This document shows positions 35,788 through 44,336 of a DNA stretch of 47,339 nt, piece by piece. Source of the DNA: Paenibacillus cisolokensis (GTDB taxonomy: Bacteria > Bacillota > Bacilli > Paenibacillales > Paenibacillaceae). The stretch covers positions 1 to 47,339 of the forward strand of contig NZ_BOVJ01000124.1 of the NCBI RefSeq assembly GCF_018403665.1, written 5' to 3'. Position numbers and translations under genes: made by a program. The notes under the pieces were generated by a model. That model did not search any database, was not told the origin of the DNA, and saw only the letters and a program-made list of their open reading frames with translations. How positions within the stretch are numbered: the stretch's first letter is position 1; each line of letters opens with the position of its first letter.

Positions 35788-36381
35788 TTATTCCGTTGCG
35801 CGCCGGTTGCCGTAACCGCGTACCGCCGGCAAATAAGGCCGAAGGGCAACCGTCAATATCGCCGCGAGCAGCGACTTGATCGCATCGCCCGGCAGGAACG
35901 GATAGCAGCTTGCGGCGAGCGCGCGCTCGAGCGAATAGCCGGTGACGTTCATAAACCACGGGACGCCGCCGATATAGGCGAGCGCCGAGCCGAACAGCTC
36001 GAAGACGAAAAACAGCGCAATCGCAAGCAGGATCCGGTTGCCGGCGAACTTCTCGCTGCGCAGCAGCCGGGCGGCGAAGAAGCCGATCAGCAGCGCGCAA
36101 ACCGGAAAGATAAGTATAAAGCCGCCGGTAGGTCCGGCGATATACGTAATGCCTCCCTGTCCGTGCAAGAGCGGCAAGCCGGTTGCGGTAAGCGCGACGA
36201 CGATGGCGATGCTGGCAAAGCCCGGACCGGCCCCGAGAAAGGCGCCGGCCAGCATGACGGCCAAATTTTGCAGCGTAATCGGAACCGGCGTAAAGCCAAG
36301 ATCGATTTTGATGGCGCTCATCACGATAAACAATGCGGCAAATAAGGCGATAAATACGAGACGACGAATTTCATGAAACAT
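35788..36381 (-). CDS. bioY: Biotin transporter substrate-binding subunit BioY
   Basis: The S component of a biotin ECF transporter, 197 residues with about six membrane helices. Typical BioY stretches are FVIMSAIKIDLGFTPVPITLQNLAVMLAGAFLG near the N-terminus and GPTGGFILIFPVCALLIG mid-protein. The start at 36381 on the minus strand follows AAAAGGAGCTTTTGAATCG when read in that direction. A BirA operator lies just upstream (36410-36447). The divergent neighbour encodes fused ATPase and EcfT parts, so BioY may use that as its energising module. Confidence 0.95.
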   Translation of the reverse strand: MFHEIRRLVFIALFAALFIVMSAIKIDLGFTPVPITLQNLAVMLAGAFLGAGPGFASIAIVVALTATGLPLLHGQGGITYIAGPTGGFILIFPVCALLIGFFAARLLRSEKFAGNRILLAIALFFVFELFGSALAYIGGVPWFMNVTGYSLERALAASCYPFLPGDAIKSLLAAILTVALRPYLPAVRGYGNRRATE

Positions 36382-36409
36382 CGATTCAAAAGCTCCTTTT
36401 CCCTATTTT

Positions 36410-36447
36410 AATTGTTAACCTATTTCGATATAATGTGGTTAACAAAT
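36410..36447. promoter_or_regulatory. BirA (biotin repressor) operator between bioY and the fused ECF gene
   Basis: AATTGTTAACC (36410-36420) and GGTTAACAA (36437-36445) form an inverted repeat with a 16-base centre, matching the Firmicute BirA site TTGTTAAC-N14-18-GTTAACAA. TATAAT lies in the centre on the plus strand (36429-36434), so BirA bound to biotin could block promoters in both directions. Confidence 0.88.
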
Positions 36448-36501
36448 TGGATTTTACCATAGAAACGCTTCATGCGGAAGAGGTTGGAGGAAAAGTTTTT
36501 G

Positions 36502-38901
36502 GTGAAAACGGTAGTAGAGTTGTCTGACGTGACCGTTTATCCGGACGCGCCGGGCGGTACGGAAGGCGGACGCAAGGCGATTGCGAGCGGATTGGATTTG
36601 CGGATCGGGAAAGGGGAATGGGTGCATCTCATCGGACCGAACGGCAGCGGCAAGAGCACGTTGGCCAAGCTGCTGGCCGGCTGCTGGCGCGGGAAGGTGG
36701 AAGGAAAGGTGAAGCGGGACCCGGAGACGTTCGGAACTGTGGGACGGGTGCCGATTGTGATGCAGCATCCGGAGGCGTCCATCGTCGGCGCGACGCCGTA
36801 CGAGGATGCGCTTCTGGCAATGGAACGGATTGGTGTGCCGGGCGAACGGATACCGGCGCTGACGGAACGCGCCATGTCCGAAGTCGGGCTCGCGGCTGTT
36901 ATGCATCGGCATGTGGACCGACTGTCGGGCGGCCAGCAGCAGTTGACCGCGATCGCGGGCGGACTTGTCCAGCAGTCGCCTTTCATCGTGCTCGACGAGC
37001 CGACCGCCATGCTCGACCCGAATTCGGCGCAGGCGGTTCATGAGGCGGTGCGCCGTCTTCATGCACGAGGAGCGACGGTCGTATGGGCGACGCAAAAGCT
37101 GGACGAACTGCGGCCGGGTGACCGCATCGTGGCGATGCAAGCCGGCCGAATCGCCTATGACGGCGATTTGGCCGGCTTTTGGGGAGCTTCGCCGGGGCAA
37201 GGGGCGATCGACCGGATCGGTTGGCGCGATGCGCCGGATAACCGGGAGAACAGGACGCCCGGCATGGCGAGGCCGGAGGGCGGCATGCTGCCGAACCCCC
37301 GCCTTGCGCCGGGCGGCGGCTTAAGCGTCAGCGGGCTGCGGATAACAGAGGACGGACGTTCCGGACGCGATCTCGTCGACTGCCGGCGGCTTCATCTTGC
37401 CGGCGGAGAAATTACGCTGCTCATCGGCCGCAACGGCGCGGGCAAATCGACGCTGCTCGAAGCGTTGGCCGGGCTGCGGGAACCGGCCGCCGGCCGGATC
37501 GATCTGGGCGCGGAGCCGCTGTGGAAGCGGCGGGGCAAGCCGAACCGCCGCGTGCTGCTGCAGCTCGGCATCGCGCCGCAGCGGGCGCATGCCCAATGGT
37601 TTTGCGCCACGGCGGCCGATGAGCTGCGTTATTCGCAGCGGGCCGCTGGAGTGGACGGGCCGGAAGCGGCGGAACGGGCGAAGGCGGCGCTGGCGGCGGT
37701 CGGATTGCCGCCGGAGACGGCCGGGCGGGATCCGTGGACGCTAAGCGGGGGGCAGCAGCGCCGGCTGGCGCTCGCCTGTCTGCTCGCCTGCGGTCCCGCC
37801 TGGCTGCTGCTGGACGAGCCGACGGCCGGCCTGGACGCCGAAGGCGTGTCGCGGCTGCGCGCCGTATTGTCCGCGCATAAGGCTGCCGGCGGCGGCGCCA
37901 TAATCGCGACGCACGATCCGGACGCGCTGCTGCCGGTCGCCGATCGGGTCGTCGAGATCGACGGCGGCGTCGTCCGGGAGGCGATGCTGGCCGCGGAGTG
38001 GGCGAAATCGCGTGCGGACCGCTCTGCGGCCGCGGCGGCTTCGGAATCGCCTGCGGCCGGCGCCGATCCGCAAGCCGCAGACCGGTCCGGGAGCGGCGCC
38101 ACGGAGTTGAAACGGCGCGGGAGCCGTTCGCCTGGTTCGGTAGTACATGGTTCGGTAGCACAGGGTTCGGTATGGGAACAGTTCGACCCGCGCGCGCTAA
38201 TCGCCGCGTACCTGCTTGGCGCAGCCGGCCTGCTCATGCAGTCAAGCTGGCCGGGACTGCTGGCGGCGTCGCTTACCGCTGTCGCCGTACTCTATCCGCT
38301 GCGCGCGACGCTGCGCCCGTGGATCGGCGCCATTCGCGCTTATGCGCTGCTCGTGGCGATTGTCGCGCTCATTGCCGGCATCCGGCCGCAGCCTTTCGGC
38401 GTCGACTGGGACGCGGTGTCGGCGACAGCGCTGCGGCTCGGACGTCTGCTGCCGATTATGGTGCTCGGCCTTCCGCTGGCCGCCTTGGTTACGCCGCTGC
38501 GGATGCAGCGCGCGCTCGAGCAGACGTTCGGATTTCTCGGCCGGGTCGGGATACCCGTTCAGCGCATCGCGCTGACCGTGGCGCTTATGTTCCGGTTCAT
38601 CCCGCTGCTTGCGGCCGAATGGGGGAAATATTCGCGCATCGCTGTCGCCCGCGGCAAATTCGCTTCCAGACCGGGACGGGTGCCGCTGCGGATGCTGCGG
38701 TCCGCCATCCTGCCGTATCTGGTCGCGCTGCTGCGGCTCGGCGATCAAGTGGCGGAAGCGCTGGAGGGGAGAGGGTACGGGACGGCCGTCAGGCGCCCGA
38801 CGTTCGGCTTCCGGCTCAAGCCGGGCCGCCGCGACGGGCTGCTGGTGCTGGCCGCCGCGGCATGGTTCGGCCTGTTGTGGTTCATGGCCCGATGGTTGTA
38901 A
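36502..38901 (+). CDS. Fused ECF transporter module: two ABC ATPase domains plus EcfT membrane subunit
   Basis: One polypeptide of about 799 residues carries the whole energising unit of an ECF vitamin transporter. NBD1 (1-230): Walker A GPNGSGKST, signature LSGGQQQ, Walker B FIVLDEPTAMLD, but Gln198 (WATQKLDE) in place of the switch His. NBD2 (270-500): GRNGAGKST, LSGGQQRR, LLLDEPTAGLD and a normal ATHDPD. A low-complexity linker (about 505-555) with a tandem repeat leads to EcfT (about 555-799), with several membrane helices and the paired coupling motifs AVARGKF and LEGRGYG. I start at GTG 36502 or TTG 36499 after GGAGG (36486-36490); an ATG at 36472 lies before that site. Divergence from bioY across a BirA site points to biotin uptake; service to other S components is possible. 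Confidence 0.9.
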   Translation: MKTVVELSDVTVYPDAPGGTEGGRKAIASGLDLRIGKGEWVHLIGPNGSGKSTLAKLLAGCWRGKVEGKVKRDPETFGTVGRVPIVMQHPEASIVGATPYEDALLAMERIGVPGERIPALTERAMSEVGLAAVMHRHVDRLSGGQQQLTAIAGGLVQQSPFIVLDEPTAMLDPNSAQAVHEAVRRLHARGATVVWATQKLDELRPGDRIVAMQAGRIAYDGDLAGFWGASPGQGAIDRIGWRDAPDNRENRTPGMARPEGGMLPNPRLAPGGGLSVSGLRITEDGRSGRDLVDCRRLHLAGGEITLLIGRNGAGKSTLLEALAGLREPAAGRIDLGAEPLWKRRGKPNRRVLLQLGIAPQRAHAQWFCATAADELRYSQRAAGVDGPEAAERAKAALAAVGLPPETAGRDPWTLSGGQQRRLALACLLACGPAWLLLDEPTAGLDAEGVSRLRAVLSAHKAAGGGAIIATHDPDALLPVADRVVEIDGGVVREAMLAAEWAKSRADRSAAAAASESPAAGADPQAADRSGSGATELKRRGSRSPGSVVHGSVAQGSVWEQFDPRALIAAYLLGAAGLLMQSSWPGLLAASLTAVAVLYPLRATLRPWIGAIRAYALLVAIVALIAGIRPQPFGVDWDAVSATALRLGRLLPIMVLGLPLAALVTPLRMQRALEQTFGFLGRVGIPVQRIALTVALMFRFIPLLAAEWGKYSRIAVARGKFASRPGRVPLRMLRSAILPYLVALLRLGDQVAEALEGRGYGTAVRRPTFGFRLKPGRRDGLLVLAAAAWFGLLWFMARWL
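38134..38178 (+). repeat. Three tandem 15-bp repeats in the ECF fusion linker
   Basis: Units at 38134-38148, 38149-38163 and 38164-38178, each starting GGTTCGGTA, with the last six bases diverged. They encode a repeated Gly-Ser-Val in the linker between NBD2 and EcfT. In-frame unit length means copy-number change would only lengthen the linker. Confidence 0.75.
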
Positions 38902-39043
38902 GCGCAAGCCGCGCCGCTGCCGGCAGCAATCCGGCGCGCAAGCCTCGCCGCCTGCGCGACTCCGAGCGCGAGTTCGCCGCATGAAGGCGGTTAACCGCAC
39001 CGCATGCCGCCTGCGACCGGCGCTCATGCCGCGACGCTGCCGG

Positions 39044-40219
39044 TTACGATCCGGCGCTCATGCCGGCCGATGCGCCGCTTGAGCCCGGCCGGCTCCAGCG
39101 GGCGGCGAGCATCGCCGCCGCCGCTCCGAGAACGGCGCCCAGCCAGAAGCCGCTCGTCAGGCCGAAGCTGTCGTTCAGCCATCCGGCCAGAAACGGTCCG
39201 GCGAACATGCCGACCGAATAGACCGCCTGATAAAATCCCATTGCCGTCGCCCGTTCCGGCAGATCCACCTCCTGAATGGACATGCCGAGCAGAAGCGGGA
39301 AATGGAGCCCTTGCGCGAAGCCGTTCAGCGCCTGCGTCGCCATCAGCCAGCCGAGGGACGGCGAAAAGGCGATGGCCGCCGTAAACAGGGCGCTCAGAGC
39401 GAACCCGGCCATCACCGTCTGCCAGGAGCCGAGCCTTGGCGCAAACCATCTGGCACTGAACAGCGACGTGAAGGCATGCGGAATCATGAACGCGAAAACG
39501 ACGTACGTCAGCTCCAGGCCGCCCGCTCCGAGCTGTTCCGCTTTCAGCGGCGTAAATCCGAACATGGTAATAAACAGAATGCTGTGCGCGATAACGGACA
39601 AGAGCGACACTTTGACAAGCAGCGGCTTGCGTACGACGCTGCCCAGCTTGGCGAATGAAACGGCCGGCCGGTCGGCTTTTTCCCGCGGTTCCCGAATGGC
39701 AGCCGCCAGCAGCAATCCGATCAGGGCGGCCGCAAAGCCGGCGCCGAACACCGCACCCCAGTCGAACCTGTCAGCCAGCACCCCGCTGAGCGTCATCCCA
39801 ATCAACTGCCCCGACGCGGTCATAAAGCTGATGCGGCCCATCGCCCGCGTCGCATCCGCAGCGGTGAAATAGGAGGCGTACAGCACCGTAAAGGCGACCC
39901 AGGTGGAGGCGCACACACCGGCCATCAATCGGCCCGCCAGCGGTCCGAGCCATCCGGGCAGAAGAAACAGCAGGCAGCTCGCCGCGCCGGTCGCCATGCC
40001 GATCAGAATGAACGGCTTCCTCCGGCCGATTTTGTCCGAAAGCATGCCGAGCGGAAAGCGCACGACAATTTGCACGAAACCGTAGCTGCCGAGCACCAGT
40101 CCGATCATTTGCATCGAAAGCCCGCGCTCGTCGAGAAAAAGCGATAAAACCGGCACGTAGACGTACAGACTCATCCAATAGATTACGGTTACCGCGATAA
40201 ACAACACGTGATCGAACAT
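39044..40219 (-). CDS. Major facilitator superfamily transporter
   Basis: A 391-residue membrane protein with about 12 hydrophobic helices. The MFS loop 2-3 motif is GMLSDKIGRRKPF, and the middle loop holds REPREKADR. It resembles drug/sugar exporters of the YfcJ/YwfA-like kind, but no substrate can be read. ATG 40219 has no close ribosome site: AAGGAG lies 24 bases upstream. If the A run at the complement of 40225-40230 is one base short, an in-frame TTG with a 10-base spacer would add five residues (M-K-K-T-T); this is a guess from the error pattern seen elsewhere. It is convergent with the ECF fusion gene. Confidence 0.85.
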   Translation of the reverse strand: MFDHVLFIAVTVIYWMSLYVYVPVLSLFLDERGLSMQMIGLVLGSYGFVQIVVRFPLGMLSDKIGRRKPFILIGMATGAASCLLFLLPGWLGPLAGRLMAGVCASTWVAFTVLYASYFTAADATRAMGRISFMTASGQLIGMTLSGVLADRFDWGAVFGAGFAAALIGLLLAAAIREPREKADRPAVSFAKLGSVVRKPLLVKVSLLSVIAHSILFITMFGFTPLKAEQLGAGGLELTYVVFAFMIPHAFTSLFSARWFAPRLGSWQTVMAGFALSALFTAAIAFSPSLGWLMATQALNGFAQGLHFPLLLGMSIQEVDLPERATAMGFYQAVYSVGMFAGPFLAGWLNDSFGLTSGFWLGAVLGAAAAMLAARWSRPGSSGASAGMSAGS

Positions 40220-40355
40220 CGTCGTTTTTTCAACGTTTCAGAACTCCTTCGGCCATTGAAATGAGATCGCTTTTATTACTCTACCGCACCGTCCCCGTAT
40301 TGTCACTCCCCCGCAATTCCCGTATTCGGCCGATACAGGGAGACATCCGGAAATT

Positions 40356-40383
40356 GGAACTTTACAGGCGGCTCAATCGTATT
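40356..40383 (+). promoter_or_regulatory. Candidate ECF-sigma promoter for signal peptidase
   Basis: GGAACT (40356-40361) and CGTATT (40378-40383), 16 bases apart, resemble ECF-sigma promoters (GAAC ... CGTA, as for sigma-W/X/M). It lies 43 bases before lepB. This fits cell-envelope stress control, unproven. Confidence 0.4.
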
Positions 40384-40426
40384 AAGGATATCGCATGTAC
40401 GATTTTGAACAAGGAGGAGAGGGCTT

Positions 40427-41008
40427 GTGCATCCATTTTCCGGTGGCCGATCGGACCGCTCGCCGGGCCGTCCCGCCGCAGCCGGCAAGCGCTCGCGGTG
40501 GCGCAAGGAATTGAAGGAATGGGCCTTGACGCTTGGCGTCGCGGTTGCCGCATCGCTGCTGATTCAAAATTACGCGGTGGCGCAAACGGTAGTCCGGAAC
40601 GTTTCGATGCAAGATACGCTCGTCGCCGGGCAGCGGCTGATCGAAGACAAGCTTTCCTACCGGTTCGTGGAACCGAAGCGCGGCGATATCGTCATCATCA
40701 ACGGGCCGGAAAGCGAGCTGCGGCTTGTGAAACGGGTCGTTGCCGTCGCCGGGGACACGATCGAGATCAAGGACGGCAGGCTCGTGCTGAACGGCATTCC
40801 GCAGCAGGAACCTTATGCGAAAGGAAGGACGCTGCCGCTAGGCATGGAGCTTCCGTATACGGTCCCTGAAGGCCATGTTTTCGTCATGGGCGACAATCGG
40901 GAGCATAGTATGGACAGCCGCGAGTTCGGACCGGTTGCGCTGTCGAGCCTGGAAGGCCGGGCGGTATTCCGGCTGTGGCCGCTTTCGCAATTCGGAGCTC
41001 TGGATTGA
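40427..41008 (+). CDS. lepB: Signal peptidase I
   Basis: Removes signal peptides from Sec/Tat-exported proteins at the outer face of the membrane; 193 residues. A basic N-terminus is followed by one membrane helix (LGVAVAASLLIQNYAV). The catalytic Ser60 is in NVSMQDTL, where the usual Pro after SMx is Asp; Lys102 is in LVKRVVAVAGDTIEI; the late box MGDNREHSMDSREFG is intact. The Ser-Lys dyad marks it as the prokaryotic type, not the ER-type SipW. The GTG at 40427 follows AAGGAGGAGAGGG. Confidence 0.93.
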   Translation: MHPFSGGRSDRSPGRPAAAGKRSRWRKELKEWALTLGVAVAASLLIQNYAVAQTVVRNVSMQDTLVAGQRLIEDKLSYRFVEPKRGDIVIINGPESELRLVKRVVAVAGDTIEIKDGRLVLNGIPQQEPYAKGRTLPLGMELPYTVPEGHVFVMGDNREHSMDSREFGPVALSSLEGRAVFRLWPLSQFGALD

Positions 41009-41093
41009 CAGAGGAAGCAGCCGGCTTCGGTCCCGGCAGTCCGGCTTTCCGGTTCCGGCCGTTCGACTAATTTGACTTAGGGGGACTCGCGCG

Positions 41094-42056
41094 ATGCCGT
41101 TCACTTTCTCCCATGCCGCATTGGCCGCCCCGCTGCGCAAGCTTGCGCCCGGTCTCAATGTGACGGGCCTTATTCTCGGCAGCATGGCGCCGGATATGGA
41201 ATACTTCGTCGCCCTGCAGGCCGTCGGCACCATAGGCCACTCGACGGCGGGCTTCGCGCTCATCGGCGTACCGCTTTCCGCCGCGTTCGCGCTTGCGTTC
41301 CATCTTGTCATCAAGCCGGCGCTGCCTTCGCTGCTGCCGGCCATCGGCGGCATCGACCGGTTCGCAGCGGCGGAAGCTGCGCGCTACCCGCGGCGCCGCC
41401 GTTCGTTTCCGCGGCAGATTGTCGGCTTCCTCGTTTCGCTCTACGTCGGCTTTCTGACGCATCTGTTTTTTGACGGCTGGACGCACCGTACGGGCTGGTT
41501 CGTATCCCGCATTCCTTATTTGAGCTTCAAGGCGGCGGGGGGAGAACCGGTCTATCATTTGCTCCAATACGGATTGTCGCTGCTCGGGGCGGCGATTGCG
41601 TTTTTTTATTTTACATACCGCTGGTCCGAATGGCGGAGAAGATCCGTCCGCAGGACGGACGCGGCAGCGGCAGCCTCGGCTGCTCCCGCCGTCTTTCCGC
41701 TGATCGGCGCAGCCTCCGCAGCGTTGCTGCTGTGGCGGAAGCTGGAGACATCCATCGACCCGCTGGCCGTCAACATCTGGTTTGTCACCCCGTTCTCCGC
41801 TACACTGTTCGGGTTGTTCGTGGCGGCCGCGCTGCTGACGGGACGGCGCCGCGGCAAGCTGGCGCAGACAGCGGCCGGACTCGTCATGCTCCTTTTCGTC
41901 ATGGCCGGCTATCAGCTGGCGCAAGAAGCCGCCGCCGATAGGCTGCTGCTTCATCCCCGGCTCGATCTGGCGCTCTGGATCGCCTACTTGTGGGGGTTCT
42001 CGGGGGCGATTGCCGCCGTTTCCCTGCTCGCTTCCGGGACGGCCGCCCGCCGCTAA
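41094..42056 (+). CDS. DUF4184 family membrane protein
   Basis: A 320-residue protein with about six to eight hydrophobic segments. The N-terminus MPFTFSHAALAAPLR and the LILGSMAPDMEYF loop, with conserved His7 and Asp, are typical of DUF4184, and the layout recalls the YdjM/DUF457 membrane-bound metal-dependent hydrolase group. A further His cluster is GFLTHLFFDGWTH. The function is unknown; a metal site on the membrane is my inference. ATG 41094 follows AGGGGGACTCG. It is downstream of lepB with an 85-base gap and could be co-transcribed. Confidence 0.82.
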   Translation: MPFTFSHAALAAPLRKLAPGLNVTGLILGSMAPDMEYFVALQAVGTIGHSTAGFALIGVPLSAAFALAFHLVIKPALPSLLPAIGGIDRFAAAEAARYPRRRRSFPRQIVGFLVSLYVGFLTHLFFDGWTHRTGWFVSRIPYLSFKAAGGEPVYHLLQYGLSLLGAAIAFFYFTYRWSEWRRRSVRRTDAAAAASAAPAVFPLIGAASAALLLWRKLETSIDPLAVNIWFVTPFSATLFGLFVAAALLTGRRRGKLAQTAAGLVMLLFVMAGYQLAQEAAADRLLLHPRLDLALWIAYLWGFSGAIAAVSLLASGTAARR

Positions 42057-42094
42057 CCCTTCGTTGTATCCGGCCGATTCATTCGTTTATACTT

Positions 42095-42125
42095 TTGTAA
42101 GAAACGGTTAGCAATCTTGTTAGAA
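42095..42125 (+). repeat. Direct repeats upstream of the two-component genes
   Basis: TTGTAAGAA (42095-42103) and TTGTTAGAA (42117-42125) are 22 bases apart, about two helical turns, upstream of the histidine kinase gene. OmpR-family regulators often bind such direct repeats, so this may be an autoregulatory site. Confidence 0.4.
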
Positions 42126-42174
42126 TTATCGTTTATGATAAAAATATTGCGCAACCAATAGCGAGGATGATGCG

Positions 42175-43646
42175 ATGTCCATCCGTAAAAAACTGTATGT
42201 CTCGTATCTGGCCATGGTCATCGTTCCGTTTCTGTTCCTGATCTCGCTGTCGCTCTTCGTGCTGTTCGTCGTCAACGACGGGAATTGGCGCCAGGCGTTC
42301 ATGTCGGCCAATGAGCTGGAATATCGTCAGGCGCTCGTGTTCGGGGAGATGGACTACGTACTTCGCCGCGATACCGAGCTGTACCGCGACAAAACGTACC
42401 TCGATGACGTGCAGCGGCGGCTTGCCGGGCTGTTCGCCGGGCTTGTCCTTTTTCAAGACGGGAAAATAGCCGCCGTATCGCCGTTTTGCAGAACCTGTCC
42501 CCGGAGCAGAACTGGTACCGTTTCATCGATAAGCCGCCCCAGAAGGTTAAGCTCGGGGGTTACCGGTTCCGGGTGGACCGGGCGGTTTACGATTATCCGG
42601 ACGGCAGCGCGGGAGTGGCGGTGCTGTTTCGCCGGATCGACGTTGTGCCGGTTTATATCCTTCATGTTTTGAACATCGTCGGTCTGGCGGTCATTACGCT
42701 GACCAGCGCCATTCTGACGTATTGGATGTCGAGGAGCATCATCCGGTCGCTGGACAAGCTGAAGGCCGCCGCCGAACGGATGACGGAGGGGGATCTGAAC
42801 ACGCCGATCGAGACGGCGGCGTTGCCGAATGAAATCGGCGAAGTCGGCAAGGCGTTCGAGCATATGCGGCGCCGGCTCAAACATTCGATCGATCAGAGCC
42901 TGCAGTACGAGGAGAACCGGAAACTGCTGCTGTCCCATATCTCGCACGACTTGAAAACGCCAATCACCTCGATCAAAGGCTATGTCGAGGGGATTTTGGA
43001 CGGCATCGCGAATACGCCGGAAAAACAGGAAAAATATTTGCGCACCGTCTATCGCAAAGCGAGCGACATGGACCGACTGATCGACGAACTGTTTCTGTAT
43101 TCCAAGCTCGATCTTCACGCCGTGCCGTTCGATTTCCGGGTCATCGATTTGAACGGATACGTGAAGCAGATCACGGAGGAAATGCGCTTCGATCTGGAAC
43201 GGGAAGGCATCGTGCTCGTCCCGCCGAAGCGCGGGAAACCTCTCCCGGTCATGGCGGACCCGGAGAAACTGAGCCGCGTATTCGCCAACATCCTGGATAA
43301 CAGCCGAAAGTATATGGGCGCCCAGGACAGCGGGGCCGACAAGCGCATCGAGATCGAGCTGACCGAGGAGGGCGCATACGCCCGCGTCGATATCCGGGAC
43401 TCGGGTCCCGGACTTGCGGAAGAGGCGGTGCCGTACCTGTTCGACCATTTTTTCCGCGCGGACAGCTCACGCAGTCCGGACACGGGGGGCAGCGGCCTGG
43501 GGCTGGCCATCGTGCGGCAAATCGTCGAAGGCCATGGCGGCAAGGTGACGGCGGCCAATCATCCGGAAGGCGGACTCATCATTTCGTTCACGTTGCGCAA
43601 AACCGGAGAGACAGGGGGAGGTCATGAAACGGATTCTGATCATTGA
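42175..43646 (+). CDS. Sensor histidine kinase (one-base frameshift)
   Basis: A membrane sensor kinase of about 490 residues. TM1 lies at about 7-35 (YVSYLAMVIVPFLFLISLSLF); an extracellular sensor of about 120 residues follows; TM2 is near 165-187 (VGLAVITLTSAILTYWM); then HAMP; the H-box with His258 in LLSHISHDLKTPITSIKG; the N-box ANILDNSRKY; G1 RDSGPGL and G2 GGSGLGLAIV. The frame breaks at TTTT 42484-42487: a fifth T gives 'AAVSPFLQNLSPEQNWYRF' in the sensor domain. ATG 42175 follows GCGAGGATGATGCG. Its 3' end overlaps the response regulator by 23 bases. The signal is unknown; the following RND pump suggests an envelope or antimicrobial stress. Confidence 0.92.
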
Positions 43647-44310
43647 AGACGATCGTTCGATCGCGGAGCTGGAACGGGACTACCTGGAAAGCCACGGCTT
43701 CGAAGCCGATATCGAGACGAGAGGCGACGCCGGGCTCAAGCGGGCGCTGCAGGCGGAATACGACTTGATCGTGCTCGACGTCATGCTCCCGGGAATCGAC
43801 GGCTTCGACATATGCCGTCAAATCCGCCAGCGGAACAATATTCCGATTCTTCTCGTTTCGGCCAAAAAGGATGAAATCGACAAAATTCGAGGACTTGGTC
43901 TCGGCGCAGACGATTATTTGACCAAGCCGTTCAGTCCCGGCGAGCTGGTCGCCAGGGTAAAGGCTCATCTGTCCCGGTACGAGCGGCTGACCGGCGAGAA
44001 GACCGGAGGCGAACGGATCAGTATCCGCGGTTTGCTGATCGACAAGCCGGCGCGCAAAGTGACCGTCAACGGTGAAGAAGTGCCCCTGACCGGCAAGGAG
44101 TACGATCTGCTGCTGTACATGGCTTCGCATCCGAATCGGGTGTTCGAGAAGCACGAGCTGTTCGAACGGGTCTGGGGGATGGATTCGGCCGGGGATATCG
44201 CCACGGTCACCGTCCATATCCGCCGATTGCGGGAAAAAATCGAAATGGAACCGTCCAACCCCCAATATATTGAAACGATATGGGGCGTTGGTTATCGATT
44301 CAAAGTATAG
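43624..44310 (+). CDS. OmpR/PhoB-family response regulator
   Basis: A 228-residue two-domain regulator. The receiver holds the acidic pair EDD (8-10), the phospho-acceptor Asp52 in IVLDVMLPG and Lys102 in VSAKKDE. The C-terminal winged helix (residues about 130-228) shows VPLTGKEYDLLLYMASHPNRVFEK and TVTVHIRRLREKIE, typical of the Trans_reg_C domain. ATG 43624 follows GGGGGAGGTC and lies inside the end of the kinase gene, giving coupled translation. The RND gene starts 26 bases after its stop, so the three form one operon. Confidence 0.95.
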   Translation: MKRILIIEDDRSIAELERDYLESHGFEADIETRGDAGLKRALQAEYDLIVLDVMLPGIDGFDICRQIRQRNNIPILLVSAKKDEIDKIRGLGLGADDYLTKPFSPGELVARVKAHLSRYERLTGEKTGGERISIRGLLIDKPARKVTVNGEEVPLTGKEYDLLLYMASHPNRVFEKHELFERVWGMDSAGDIATVTVHIRRLREKIEMEPSNPQYIETIWGVGYRFKV

Positions 44311-44336
44311 ACGAGAGATAAAGGAGTGGAGCCGAA

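Noticed and set aside
38902-39060. GC-rich repeats (CGGCGCTCATGCCG-like words) between the ECF fusion and the MFS gene taken as a mobile-element end
   Set aside because: The repeats are short, partly lie in the 3' coding end of the MFS gene, and there is no transposase or target duplication.
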